From Streptomyces cathayae (GTDB lineage Bacteria; Actinomycetota; Actinomycetes; Streptomycetales; Streptomycetaceae), in the NCBI RefSeq assembly GCF_029760955.1, contig NZ_CP121682.1:7148501-7212500 (forward strand): a stretch of 64,000 nucleotides of DNA, given 5' to 3'. The notes beneath the pieces are model-generated. The model was not told where the DNA came from and did no database searches. It was given only the letters and a program-made list of their open reading frames with translations. The translations under genes and the position numbers were made by a program. How positions within the stretch are numbered: the stretch's first letter is position 1; every line of letters begins with the position of its first letter. Below are positions 1-7,829 of the stretch, piece by piece.

Positions 1-329
1 CCCATGCTGGCCGCGAATCCCATGGCGAGCGTCGAGACGTCGTTGGGGACCAGCCGCATCGTGTCGTAGATCGCCAGGCCCGCGTGCACGGAGCCGCCGG
101 GGCTGTTGACGTACAGGCTGATGTCGGTGCGCGGGTCCTCGGCGGACAGGATCAGCAGCTGCGCGCACACCCGGTTGGCGGAGACCTCGTCGACCTGGGT
201 CCCGAGCAGCACGATCCGCTGCGCGAGGAGTTGCGCGGCCAGATGGTCGTCGAACCGGGTCGAAGGGGTGTCGCCCTCCTCGGCCCGGGGCAGCGGAGCC
301 GGCGGCCGGCCGGCGGTGAGTGGAGACAT
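1..329 (-). CDS. clpP: ATP-dependent Clp protease proteolytic subunit, 3' end outside window
   Basis: This is the N-terminal ~109 residues of a ClpP serine peptidase, the proteolytic chamber that works with Clp ATPases in the cytoplasm. The reverse strand from ATG at 329 reads a short Pro/Ala-rich leader, then [18 protein letters not shown], the oxyanion-loop motif SPGGSV and, at the window edge, MGFAASMG, whose Ser is the catalytic nucleophile. His and Asp lie beyond the window. The upstream tandem palindrome at 437-466 matches the operator described for PopR control of the Streptomyces clpP3-clpP4 operon, so a clpP3-type copy is more likely than housekeeping clpP1. That paralogue assignment is inference. 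Confidence 0.93.
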   Translation of the reverse strand, partial: MSPLTAGRPPAPLPRAEEGDTPSTRFDDHLAAQLLAQRIVLLGTQVDEVSANRVCAQLLILSAEDPRTDISLYVNSPGGSVHAGLAIYDTMRLVPNDVSTLAMGFAASM

Positions 330-436
330 CGGCGCTCCCGTGGTGTCGGTGTCGGTGCGGTGTTGCTCTTCGGCGCACGGCCGGTGCGACCGTGTGTCCT
401 CACTCTCGACCGGCTGCGGCGGCCCGCGGGGATTTC

Positions 437-466
437 TCTGCCCGCGGCAGATTCGCCAGGGGCAGA
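437..466. promoter_or_regulatory. tandem PopR-type operator upstream of clpP
   Basis: Two abutting 15-bp units are visible. The first is a perfect palindrome, TCTGCC-CGC-GGCAGA (437-451). The second is TTCGCC-AGG-GGCAGA (452-466), with an intact right half and a degenerate left half. The unit matches the TCTGCC-N3-GGCAGA motif reported for PopR, the activator of clpP3-clpP4 in Streptomyces. It lies about 108 bp upstream of the clpP start at 329. The gene for PopR would be expected beyond the left edge. The motif match is seen; binding is inferred. Confidence 0.75.
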
Positions 467-555
467 GCGCCGCCGACCGATGAGTTCCGAGGGGCGGGCC
501 GGTCGACACCCACAGACCGCGTTCCACGCCCTTTCCCCACTCCGGGAGGTATTCC

Positions 556-1038
556 ATGACCACCGACGGATTCACCACGTGTCTCTGGTTCGACGGCCGG
601 GCCGAAGAGGCCGCGGACTTCTACGTCTCCGTGTTCAAGAACTCGAGCGTCGGCCGGGTCCTGCGGTACACCGAGTCCGGGTACGGCACGACGGGCTCCG
701 TCCTCACCGTGGAGTTCACGGCCGCCGGACAGAAGTTCGTCGCGCTGAACGGCGGACCCGAGTTCACGTTCAGCGAGGCGATCTCCTTCCAGATCGACTG
801 CGCCGACCAGGCGGAGGTCGACCACTACTGGGACAAGCTCGTCGAGGGCGGCGGGGAGCACGGCCCCTGCGGCTGGCTCAAGGACCGGTTCGGCGTCTCC
901 TGGCAGGTCACCCCGGTGCGGCTGACCGAGCTGATCAGCGACCCGGACCAGGAGAAGGCGGACCGCGTCATGAAGGCCATGCTGTCGATGGGCAAGCTCG
1001 ACATCGCCGCCCTGGAGAAGGCGTACGCGGGCGAGTGA
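556..1038 (+). CDS. VOC / PhnB-like (3-demethylubiquinone methyltransferase-fold) protein
   Basis: A 160-residue single-domain protein of the vicinal oxygen chelate superfamily, PhnB/3-dmu-9_3-mt subgroup. It opens with [21 protein letters not shown], typical of the first beta-alpha repeat, and ends with [14 protein letters not shown] and a helical tail containing [13 protein letters not shown], both typical of the subgroup. The ATG at 556 follows GGGAGG at a normal distance. The substrate cannot be read from sequence; many members are uncharacterised. It stands alone, divergent from clpP and convergent with the lipoprotein gene. Confidence 0.9.
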   Translation: MTTDGFTTCLWFDGRAEEAADFYVSVFKNSSVGRVLRYTESGYGTTGSVLTVEFTAAGQKFVALNGGPEFTFSEAISFQIDCADQAEVDHYWDKLVEGGGEHGPCGWLKDRFGVSWQVTPVRLTELISDPDQEKADRVMKAMLSMGKLDIAALEKAYAGE

Positions 1039-1047
1039 CACCGGCGC

Positions 1048-1071
1048 GGCGGGGGCGGGCCCGCCCCCGCC
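1048..1071. terminator. 24-bp palindrome between convergent genes
   Basis: A perfect GC palindrome with 12-base arms (GGCGGGGGCGGG and its complement) lies 10 bases after the VOC stop and before the stop of the opposing lipoprotein gene. There is no U tract, as is common for Streptomyces terminators. It could serve both strands. Confidence 0.55.
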
Positions 1072-1139
1072 CACGGGCCCGCACGCCGTGCGTCCCAGCG
1101 GTGAACGCGCCTGATGCCGAACGGTTCTGGCGCATCACG

Positions 1140-2123
1140 TCAGCGGGAGCGGACATGCTCCCCGAGCACCCGGGTGATCTCCCGCGCGATGCGCAGGATG
1201 CCGGGGGAGCGGACCGGGCAGGGTTTCGGCGTCGACGTCGTGGGCGCCAGGCAGAAGTGCAGGTAGTCCTTGTCCAGGTGCAGGGCGGTGCGGCCCCGGT
1301 CCTGCTGGGTGCAGTACTCGGGATGGGCTTGCTCGTAGGCGTCGCACGGCAGGTACTGCGACCAGGTGTAGCGCGCCCCGGCCGGACTCACCGCGCCGCC
1401 CGCGTCGGCCACCAGGCCGCCGGAGGCTGCGGCGTGCTCCTCGTAGAGCGTGTTCACCCGGCGGACCCGGTCGGGGGTGATCGGGTCGGGGCCCTGCAAC
1501 ACCCAGACGAGCCGGGGCGGTCGGGCCGCACCGGCCGCGCGGATCTGCTCGGTGAGCCGGCGCGCGGCGGCCGCGTACCGCTCGAAGTACTCCTCCGGCG
1601 CGGCGTCGTAGGTGATGCCGTCCATGCAGGGGGTGTAGTCCCAGGCGTTGCCCCAGAACTGCAGCACCACGTAGTCCGGCCGCAGCGAGCGCACCAGCGC
1701 CGCCGCCTTGTCCGCCGCCGGGACCAGGGACCGTTGTGCGGAACCCTCCAGGTAGTCGCACAGGGTGGTACCCGAGTAGGGCGCGCTCGTGTACCGCGCG
1801 CGCAGCTCCTTGCGCAGTTCCCGCCCGAGAACCTTCTGGTTCTCCATCGCGAGTGAGTCCCCGAGGTACAGCACGGTGGGCGGCTCGGACGGCTCGGACG
1901 GCTCGGGCGGCTCGCCGGACGCGGCGCCGGGGGAGACCTCCCCGGAGCCGCCCGCACCGGACGAAGGGGTGTGGGGCGTGGCCGCGGCCCGTTGGTGCGT
2001 GGTGGCCGACGCCGCGGGCGCGGGGGGCGGTGGCGGTTCGGCCCCGGGCCCGGAGGAGGGGTCCCCGCACGCGCCGAGCAGCACGGCGGCCAGCGCCACC
2101 CCCACGACCCACGGCTTGCGCAT
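1140..2123 (-). CDS. SGNH/GDSL-like hydrolase lipoprotein
   Basis: A 327-residue exported protein. The start at 2123 gives MRKPWVVGVALAAVLLGACG, a lipoprotein signal peptide with lipobox LGAC, so the mature protein is probably anchored to the outer face of the membrane. A Pro/Ala/Ser linker follows, including Ser-Glu-Pro repeats encoded by 9-bp tandem units near 1885-1915. The folded part begins VLYLGDSLAMENQ, the GDS block of SGNH hydrolases, and later has VVLQFWGNAWD in the place of the Asn block. Possible substrates are O-acyl groups on cell-wall or extracellular polymers; this is not resolved. An upstream in-frame extension was rejected because the signal peptide defines the start. Confidence 0.82.
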   Translation of the reverse strand: MRKPWVVGVALAAVLLGACGDPSSGPGAEPPPPPAPAASATTHQRAAATPHTPSSGAGGSGEVSPGAASGEPPEPSEPSEPPTVLYLGDSLAMENQKVLGRELRKELRARYTSAPYSGTTLCDYLEGSAQRSLVPAADKAAALVRSLRPDYVVLQFWGNAWDYTPCMDGITYDAAPEEYFERYAAAARRLTEQIRAAGAARPPRLVWVLQGPDPITPDRVRRVNTLYEEHAAASGGLVADAGGAVSPAGARYTWSQYLPCDAYEQAHPEYCTQQDRGRTALHLDKDYLHFCLAPTTSTPKPCPVRSPGILRIAREITRVLGEHVRSR

Positions 2124-2928
2124 ACGGCGACCCCCGCCCCGCCCGGCGAAAACGGCTCCCAGGCAAGCACAGCAGAGCCCAGGGGGGAAGACCCGGTTCG
2201 GGAAAGACCGTTCGCCGGGAGGGCGGCCCCTGCCCGGCGCGCGGGTCCGGGCAGCGGTGACCAGCGTGACGCGAAGGACCGGTCGGCCGTCCGGAGAGGG
2301 CACGCCGTCATGGCCGTACGACTCGAGGGAACACCCTGCTGGGCCGACGCGACGTTCGACGACGCCAAGGCCGCCAAGGCCGCCAAGGCCTTCTACGGGG
2401 ACGTCCTGGGCTGGACCTTCGGAGCGTCGTCGGAGTTCGGCGACCACCTCCAGGCGTACGCCGACGGCAAGGCGGTGGCGGCCGTCGTGCCGGGCCAGGA
2501 GGGCCCGTCGCAGTGGTGCCTCTACCTCGCGGTCCGAAACGCCGCCGCCACCGCCGTCCGGATCGGGGACAACGGCGGCGAACTGCTGAGGGAGCCGATG
2601 CGGGTCGGCGACTTCGGCACGATGTGCCCGACCCGTGAACCCGGCGGGGCCGTCTTCGGCCTCTGGCAGGCCGGCATCCACCTCTCTTGCCGGGCAGGGT
2701 GCCCGGTCCTTCAGGACCGGGGCGCATGCCCGGTCCCGCGGAGCGGGGCAGGAGGAGCCGCATCGCCTTCGGGGCGATGCGGCGTCCCGGAAGAGGACGG
2801 TGGCGGGCTTGGCCATGGGAGGGGTGTGATGCTGCGTGGCTGGGAGTGGTGGCGGGGGTCGGTCGTTCGTTCGGGTGAGCCCGGTGGGATGCAAAGAAAG
2901 GGGCGGGTGACGGGGCTAGGTTGGCGGC

Positions 2929-4218
2929 ATGTCACGGTTCCGGATGTACCCGACGGCCGCGCAGGCGGAGCGGATGCTGCTGCACTGTGCGTACGCCCGG
3001 TACGTGTGGAATCTGGCCGTCGAGCAGCACGCGCACCGGCGGCCGGGGCGCAGGTCTGCGCCCGGGTTTGCCGAGCAGTGCCGTCAGCTCACCGAGGCCC
3101 GGCGGGAGAGTGCCTGGCTGCGGGCCGGGAACGCGGATGTGCAGCAGCAGGCGCTGCAGGACTTCGCCAGGGCCAAGAGCGCCCGGTTCGCTTCCGGGTT
3201 CGGTGAGCCGACCTGGCGCAGGAAGCACCGGCATGAGGGCTTCCGGGTGATCGGCACCGACCGGGTTCCGGAGTCCCATCCGGACGGTTCGCCGAAGCTG
3301 AACACCAAGACCGGCAGGCAGGTCATGGGCCGCTCGGTGGTGGTGCAGAGGCTGAACCGGAGGTGGGCGCGGGTGAAGGTGCCCGGCTGCGGCTGGGTGC
3401 GCTTCCGGCTCACCCGCGCCGGTCTGCCGGTGGCGAAGACGTTCCGAGTCTCCTTCCGTAACGGCCGGTGGCACATCGCCTTCGCCGTCATCCCCGACCC
3501 CGTCGACGCGCCCGGCACGGGGGAGGTCATCGGCATCGACCGGGGCGTGAAGATCACCGCTGCCCTGTCCGACGGGCGGAGGCTGAACTGCCCGCAGCTC
3601 ACCACCCGGGAGCGGGCTCAGGTCCGCAAGCACCAGCGCCGGGCGGCCCGCGCTCCCAGGGGCAGCGAGGCCAAGGCCGCCGAGTATGCGAAGGTGGCGA
3701 GGATCAAGGCGCGGGAGGCGGACAGGCGCAAGGACTGGTGCGAGAAGACCTCCACCATGCTCGCCCGCACCTGCCGCCTGATCCGGTTCGAGAAGCTGAA
3801 CATCACCACCATGACCCGCTCGGCGAGGGGGACCGTCGAGCAGCCGGGCAGGAATGTTAGGCAGAAGGCGGGGCTGAACCGGAGCATCCTGGCCCAGGGC
3901 TGGGGCCTGCTCCGTCGCCGGACCGGGGAGAAGGCTCCGGGCCGGGTGGAGGATGTCCCCGCCCCGTACACGTCGTTGCGGTGCAGTGCCTGCGGTTGGA
4001 TCGAGAAAAACTCGCGCAAGAGCCAAGCCGAGTTCGTCTGCATCTCCTGCGGGTTCACCTGTAACGCGGATGAGAACGCAGCAGTCAACGTCGCGGCAGG
4101 ACAGGGCGGGATCCCCCGCCCCCGGCGCACAGCCGGTGCCGGAGGGGTGACAGCGGCCACCGGCCGCTCGAGCGCCCGTGAACCTCGACCCGCCCGGGTC
4201 GGAATCCCCCTCCTTTGA
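2929..4218 (+). CDS. tnpB: TnpB RNA-guided endonuclease of IS605-type element
   Basis: A 429-residue TnpB, an omegaRNA-guided RuvC nuclease related to the ancestor of Cas12. The N-terminus (RMYPTAAQAERMLLHCAYARYVWNLAV, split here as RMYPTAAQAERM and CAYARYVWNLAV) is the usual helix-turn-helix region. RuvC-I is GIDRGVK (Asp about 204), RuvC-II is RFEKLNI (Glu about 288) and RuvC-III is NADENAAVNV (Asp about 381). A zinc-ribbon with CSAC and CISC pairs lies between the last two. All three catalytic acids are kept and the length is normal, so the protein looks active. Its 3' end runs to within 18 bases of the element's right end, where the omegaRNA is expected. Confidence 0.93.
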   Translation: MSRFRMYPTAAQAERMLLHCAYARYVWNLAVEQHAHRRPGRRSAPGFAEQCRQLTEARRESAWLRAGNADVQQQALQDFARAKSARFASGFGEPTWRRKHRHEGFRVIGTDRVPESHPDGSPKLNTKTGRQVMGRSVVVQRLNRRWARVKVPGCGWVRFRLTRAGLPVAKTFRVSFRNGRWHIAFAVIPDPVDAPGTGEVIGIDRGVKITAALSDGRRLNCPQLTTRERAQVRKHQRRAARAPRGSEAKAAEYAKVARIKAREADRRKDWCEKTSTMLARTCRLIRFEKLNITTMTRSARGTVEQPGRNVRQKAGLNRSILAQGWGLLRRRTGEKAPGRVEDVPAPYTSLRCSACGWIEKNSRKSQAEFVCISCGFTCNADENAAVNVAAGQGGIPRPRRTAGAGGVTAATGRSSAREPRPARVGIPLL

Positions 4219-4236
4219 GGAGAGGGAGGATGTCAA
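4090..4236 (+). ncRNA. probable omegaRNA (reRNA) region at right end of the element
   Basis: In TnpB systems the guide RNA scaffold is made from the last ~100-200 bases of the element and overlaps the tnpB 3' end, and the guide is the flanking host DNA. Here that interval ends with the hairpin at 4206-4226 and the end at 4236. The natural guide would begin GAAGGCTTCGAG at 4237, inside the broken VOC gene. The 5' limit given is approximate and inferred from family knowledge. Confidence 0.4.
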
Positions 4237-4693
4237 GAAGGCTTCGAGGCGACGGTCGTACCCGGTGCGTACTGCTGGGCGGAGGTCTTCACCCGGAACC
4301 CGGAGAAGACCGACGTGTTCTTCCCCACCGTCTTCTCCTACCGGTCGAAGCGGCTCGAGGGCGAGACCGGCCTCCGGAGCTACGGCCTGGGCGAGCGCCC
4401 CGTGCTCGGCCGGACGAAGATGACGGAGGACTTCCCGCCCGAGGTGCCACCGTACGTCGACGTCTACTTCACCGTCCGGGACTGCGACGAGGCGGTGGCC
4501 CTGGCCACCGAGCGTGGCGGCACCCTGCGCCTCGGGCCGGTGGACACCCCCTTCGGGCGCTTCGCGGCGCTCAGCGACCCGCAGGGCGCGAACTTCTCGG
4601 TGATCGACATCACGACTACGACGGGCGAGACGCCCGGGACGACGGACGTCGCCCGAGGAGCCCGCCCGGACCGGCACACCGCCCGGCCATGAC

Positions 4694-5404
4694 ATGATCG
4701 GGCGCATGCGTGAACGTGTTGTGGCCGCGTGCGACGGGGCCTCCAAGGGCAATCCCGGACCCGCCGCCTGGGCCTGGGTGATCGCCGACGCCTCCGAGAC
4801 CCCGGTCCGCTGGCAGGCGGGCGCACTCGGCAGGGCCACCAACAACGTCGCCGAACTCACCGCGTTGGAGCGGCTGCTGGCGGCGACCGACCCCGATGTG
4901 CCGCTCGAGGTCCGCATGGACTCGCAGTACGCCATGAAGGCGGTCACCACCTGGCTGCCCGGCTGGAAACGCAACGGCTGGCGTACGGCGGCCGGCAAAC
5001 CGGTCGCCAACCAGGAACTCGTCGTCGGCATCGACGAACTCCTGCAGGGCCGCTCCGTCGAGTTCCGCTACGTCCCCGCCCACCAGGTCGACGGCGACCG
5101 GCTCAACGACTTCGCCGACCGGGCCGCCAGCCAGGCGGCCACCGTCCAGCAGGACGCGGGCAGCGACGCGGGCTCGCCCGAGCCGCCGCCCTCCCCGGAC
5201 ACCCCGCCGGCCGGCGCCGCGAAGCGCCGCTCCTCCGCGGCCAAGGTTTCCTCCCGGCCGCGCGGTGGCTCCTCGGCCCGCACGATCAAGGCGAAGTTCC
5301 CCGGCCGCTGCCTCTGCGGCCGCCCCTACGCGGCCGGTGAGTCCATCGCCAAGAACGACAGCGGCTGGGGCCACCCCGAATGCCGCACGACCGCGAGCGT
5401 CTGA
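4694..5404 (+). CDS. rnhA: ribonuclease HI with C-terminal Cys-rich extension
   Basis: A 236-residue protein whose first ~145 residues are an RNase H domain that cleaves RNA in RNA-DNA hybrids. Motifs are CDGASKGNPG (Asp14), NNVAELTAL (Glu54), RMDSQYAM (Asp76) and PAHQVDGDRLNDFAD (Asp139), so the acidic active site is complete. A Pro/Ala/Ser linker leads to a basic C-terminal segment with CLCGRPYAAGE and GWGHPEC, a possible CxC...HxxC metal site. The usual RNase HI is about 150 residues, so the tail is an addition. The ATG at 4694 sits one base after the VOC stop; ATG at 4706 is an alternative. Neither has a strong ribosome binding site. Confidence 0.9.
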   Translation: MIGRMRERVVAACDGASKGNPGPAAWAWVIADASETPVRWQAGALGRATNNVAELTALERLLAATDPDVPLEVRMDSQYAMKAVTTWLPGWKRNGWRTAAGKPVANQELVVGIDELLQGRSVEFRYVPAHQVDGDRLNDFADRAASQAATVQQDAGSDAGSPEPPPSPDTPPAGAAKRRSSAAKVSSRPRGGSSARTIKAKFPGRCLCGRPYAAGESIAKNDSGWGHPECRTTASV

Positions 5405-5462
5405 ACAGGACCGCGCTCGTCTCACCGTCCCCCGGGCCGCGGCGGGATGACAGACTGACGCC

Positions 5463-6446
5463 ATGGACGAGCGCACATTCGACAGGTCGGGTCAGCACGC
5501 CTCCGTGATCGGTCTCGGCACCTGGCAACTCGGGGCGGACTGGGGGGAGGTCGACGACAAGCAGGCCCTCACGGTCCTGGAGGCCGCCGCCGAGTCCGGA
5601 GTCACCTTCTTCGACACCGCCGACGTGTACGGCGACGGGCGCAGCGAGCAGACCATCGCGTCGTTCCTGAGCGGCCGGCCCGATCTGCACGTCCTGGTCG
5701 CGACCAAGATGGGCCGCCGGGCCGAACAGCTCCCGGAGAACTACGTACTGGACAACTTCCGCGAATGGAACGACCGTTCGCGGCGCAACCTCGGCGTCGA
5801 CCGCATCGACCTGGTGCAGTTGCACTGCCCGCCGACGCCCGTCTACTCCTCCGACGAGGTCTTCGACGCCCTCGACACCCTGGTGGCGGAGGAACGCGTC
5901 GCCGCCTACGGGGTCAGCGTGGAGACCTGCGCCCAGGCGCTGACCGCGATCGCCCGGCCGAACGTGGCGAGCGTGCAGATCATCCTCAACCCGTTCCGCA
6001 TGAAGCCCCTGCTCGAAGTGCTCCCGGCGGCCCGCGCGGCGGGCGTCGGCGTCATCGCCCGCGTCCCGCTGGCCTCGGGGCTGCTGTCGGGCAGGTACAC
6101 CAAGGACACCGTCTTCCCGGAGAACGACCACCGCACCTTCAACCGGCACGGTGAGTCCTTCGACCAGGGCGAGACCTTCTCCGGGGTGGACTACGCGACC
6201 GGCGTCGAGGCCGCCGCCGAGTTCGCCGCGCTCGCCCCCGAGGGCTACACCCCGGCCCAGCTGGCCCTGCGCTGGATCGTCCGGCAGCCCGGCGTCACCA
6301 CCGTCATCCCCGGCGCCCGCTCGCCCGAACAGGCCCGCGCCAACGCGCACGCCGCCCGGCTCCCGGAGCTGTCCGAGCGGACGCTCACCGCGATCGACGA
6401 CCTCTACGCACGGCGGATCAAGGACCAGGTGGAGTCCCGCTGGTAG
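5463..6446 (+). CDS. aldo/keto reductase
   Basis: A 327-residue NADPH-dependent oxidoreductase of the AKR superfamily with a (beta/alpha)8 barrel. It shows GLGTWQLG near the start, FFDTADVYGDGRSE with the catalytic Asp and Tyr, VATKMGRR with the Lys, VDLVQLHCPP with the His, and the C-terminal cofactor-binding GARSPEQARAN. The pattern is closest to the AKR11/AKR12-like clade often annotated as predicted oxidoreductase. Its substrate is unknown. The gene is monocistronic by spacing, 58 bases after the RNase H gene. Confidence 0.94.
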   Translation: MDERTFDRSGQHASVIGLGTWQLGADWGEVDDKQALTVLEAAAESGVTFFDTADVYGDGRSEQTIASFLSGRPDLHVLVATKMGRRAEQLPENYVLDNFREWNDRSRRNLGVDRIDLVQLHCPPTPVYSSDEVFDALDTLVAEERVAAYGVSVETCAQALTAIARPNVASVQIILNPFRMKPLLEVLPAARAAGVGVIARVPLASGLLSGRYTKDTVFPENDHRTFNRHGESFDQGETFSGVDYATGVEAAAEFAALAPEGYTPAQLALRWIVRQPGVTTVIPGARSPEQARANAHAARLPELSERTLTAIDDLYARRIKDQVESRW

Positions 6447-6642
6447 GAACCGTCGGCCGGGTCCTCGGCAGGGCCTGACGCCGGCGGCCCGGAACCATCA
6501 CGGCTCCAGGAACAGCTGCCTCTCCTGCTCCTGGTCGCCGCAGGCGGCTCCCCGGTCACGCGCGGTGAAGGGGGGGAGAACGGCCGTGGACGGGGAAGAC
6601 GCCGCAAGAGAGGGACCGAGGCCGTTCACCCCAGGAGGCATC

Positions 6643-7140
6643 GTGCCGGACCCGGAGCAGGGCGAGAGCAGGCGCAGAGGGCGCAACGAGACCGAGGAGG
6701 AGCGGGCGGACCGGATGTGGCAGGAACTCATCCAGGAGGTCCGCGTCGCGCAGACGGGTGTCCAGATCCTCTTCGGCTTCCTGCTGACCGTGGTGTTCAC
6801 CCCGAGGTACGCGCAGCTCTCCGACACGGACCAGATGATCTACATCATCACGGTCGTCCTCGGCGCCTGCGCCACCGGGGCGCTCATCGGCCCCGTCTCG
6901 CTGCACCGGCTCGTCTCCGGGCGGCGCGTCAAACCGCAGGCGGTGCGGTGGGCGTCCCGGCTGACCCTGCTCGGCCTCGTCCTGCTGCTCGCCACCACCA
7001 GCGCCGCACTGCTGCTGATCCTGCGCGTGGCGACCCACGACGGCTTCGTCCCGTACCTGGTCGCCGGGGTGGTCACCTGGTACCTGGTGTGCTGGTTCGT
7101 GCTCCCGATGTGGACCCGGCACCGGCACACGACGCGGTGA
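6643..7140 (+). CDS. DUF6328 family membrane protein
   Basis: A 165-residue integral membrane protein. A short charged head with RNETEEERADRMWQELIQEVR is followed by four hydrophobic segments (around LFGFLLTVVF, IITVVLGACATGALIG, LTLLGLVLLLATTSAALLL and YLVAGVVTWYLVCWFVLP). The head motif is characteristic of the actinobacterial DUF6328 family, whose role is unknown. The GTG at 6643 has AGGAGG just upstream (6633-6638). An in-frame GTG at 6586 would add 19 residues and also has a purine-rich leader, so the start is uncertain. Confidence 0.78.
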   Translation: MPDPEQGESRRRGRNETEEERADRMWQELIQEVRVAQTGVQILFGFLLTVVFTPRYAQLSDTDQMIYIITVVLGACATGALIGPVSLHRLVSGRRVKPQAVRWASRLTLLGLVLLLATTSAALLLILRVATHDGFVPYLVAGVVTWYLVCWFVLPMWTRHRHTTR

Positions 7141-7197
7141 CGCCGTCGTCCGTCGTCCGACGTCCGTGGTGCGTCGTCCGCTGTCCGAGGGCATTCC

Positions 7198-7623
7198 TCA
7201 GCTGCCGGCGAGCACGGCCGCGAGGAAGTCGTCGAGGCGGACCTGCTCGTCTCCCGGTGCGACCGTCCGGTACGTCTCGCGCAGGAAGTCCCCGACGGCC
7301 TCGGCCCACACGAACACCACCGCGTGATGCCGGCCGCCGTCGGCGTGGGCCGCACCGAAGAACTCCATCCGCAGTTCCCGCTCCACGCCCAGGGACTCCG
7401 GACGCAGCCGCACATCACCGGTCCCGGCCGGGCGGGTGAGGCCGTCGAAGAGCATGTCCCGGTCCAGTTGCCAGCGTGCGAGGACCCGGCCCTCGTGGCT
7501 GAAGACGACGGTGACGGCGAAGGGGTCCGCGGGGTCGTAACCCAGATGGGCGAGCCCGGGAACGCGATCCGCGACGCCTGCCTGGATCTCCACCACCAGG
7601 GTCTTGTGCACGAACGAGTTCAC
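7198..7623 (-). CDS. SsgA-like sporulation/cell-division protein (SALP)
   Basis: A 141-residue protein of the SsgA family, found only in morphologically complex actinomycetes, where members steer septum placement and peptidoglycan processing. Seen here are FAVTVVFSHEGRVLARWQLDRDMLFDGLTRPAGTGDVRLRPE (read in parts: FAVTVVF, ARWQLDRDMLFDGL, TRPAGTGDVR), a block typical of SALPs, and a C-terminal LDDFLAAVLAG. The GTG at 7623 has GGAGG seven bases upstream. It converges on the DUF6328 gene. Which SALP class it belongs to cannot be told by eye. Confidence 0.87.
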   Translation of the reverse strand: MNSFVHKTLVVEIQAGVADRVPGLAHLGYDPADPFAVTVVFSHEGRVLARWQLDRDMLFDGLTRPAGTGDVRLRPESLGVERELRMEFFGAAHADGGRHHAVVFVWAEAVGDFLRETYRTVAPGDEQVRLDDFLAAVLAGS

Positions 7624-7829
7624 GAGAGGGCCTCCGGGAAGTACCGACACAGAGCCATCTGGTACCCCGCAACCGGGCCGTATGCGCATCCCTTCGGCTG
7701 ATTCCCCGGTGCCGTGCCCGGGCCCCCTCGGCGGGGTCCCGTCCGGCCGAGGGCGCTCCGTAGCGCCGGCGGCGGGGATTCCTTCGAGACGAAGTCCGCC
7801 GGGTCGCCGCCGCAGGCGGGGAGACGGGC

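Larger units (their letters stand above)
2682..4236 (+). mobile_element. IS200/IS605-family (IS1341-type, tnpB-only) insertion sequence
   Basis: The ends are set by rebuilding the interrupted VOC frame. No target duplication is present, as expected for single-strand IS200/IS605 transposition. A perfect 7-bp hairpin (2690-2706, CCGGGCA arms) begins eight bases inside the left end. An imperfect hairpin (4206-4226) ends ten bases from the right end, which finishes in TCAA, the same tetranucleotide as the right cleavage site of IS608. A further 11-bp stem with a UUCG-type loop lies at 2757-2783. There is no tnpA (Y1 transposase), so movement would need one supplied in trans. Confidence 0.85.
2310..4692 (+). 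pseudogene. two-domain VOC (glyoxalase/bleomycin-resistance-like) gene interrupted by IS element
   Basis: The left part (2310-2681) encodes MAVRLEGTPCWADATFDD, then an AKA repeat and FYGDVLGWTFG, ending at GLWQAGIH. The right part (4237-4692) resumes with EGFEATVVPGAYCWAEVFT and runs through a second VOC domain (FFPTVFSYRSKRLE, later FGRFAALSDPQGANFSVIDI). Joining base 2681 to 4237 restores one frame of about 275 residues, the usual length of duplicated VOC proteins in Streptomyces. The 1,555-bp element between them is not a multiple of three. Three copies of a 9-bp unit (GCCAAGGCC) near 2367-2393 appear to lengthen the first domain by one unit. The gene is broken as it stands. Confidence 0.88.

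Noticed and set aside
2932..5031. A 699-codon open frame on the minus strand opposite tnpB and rnhA
   Set aside because: It crosses the element boundary and two real genes, and the translation has no recognisable family.
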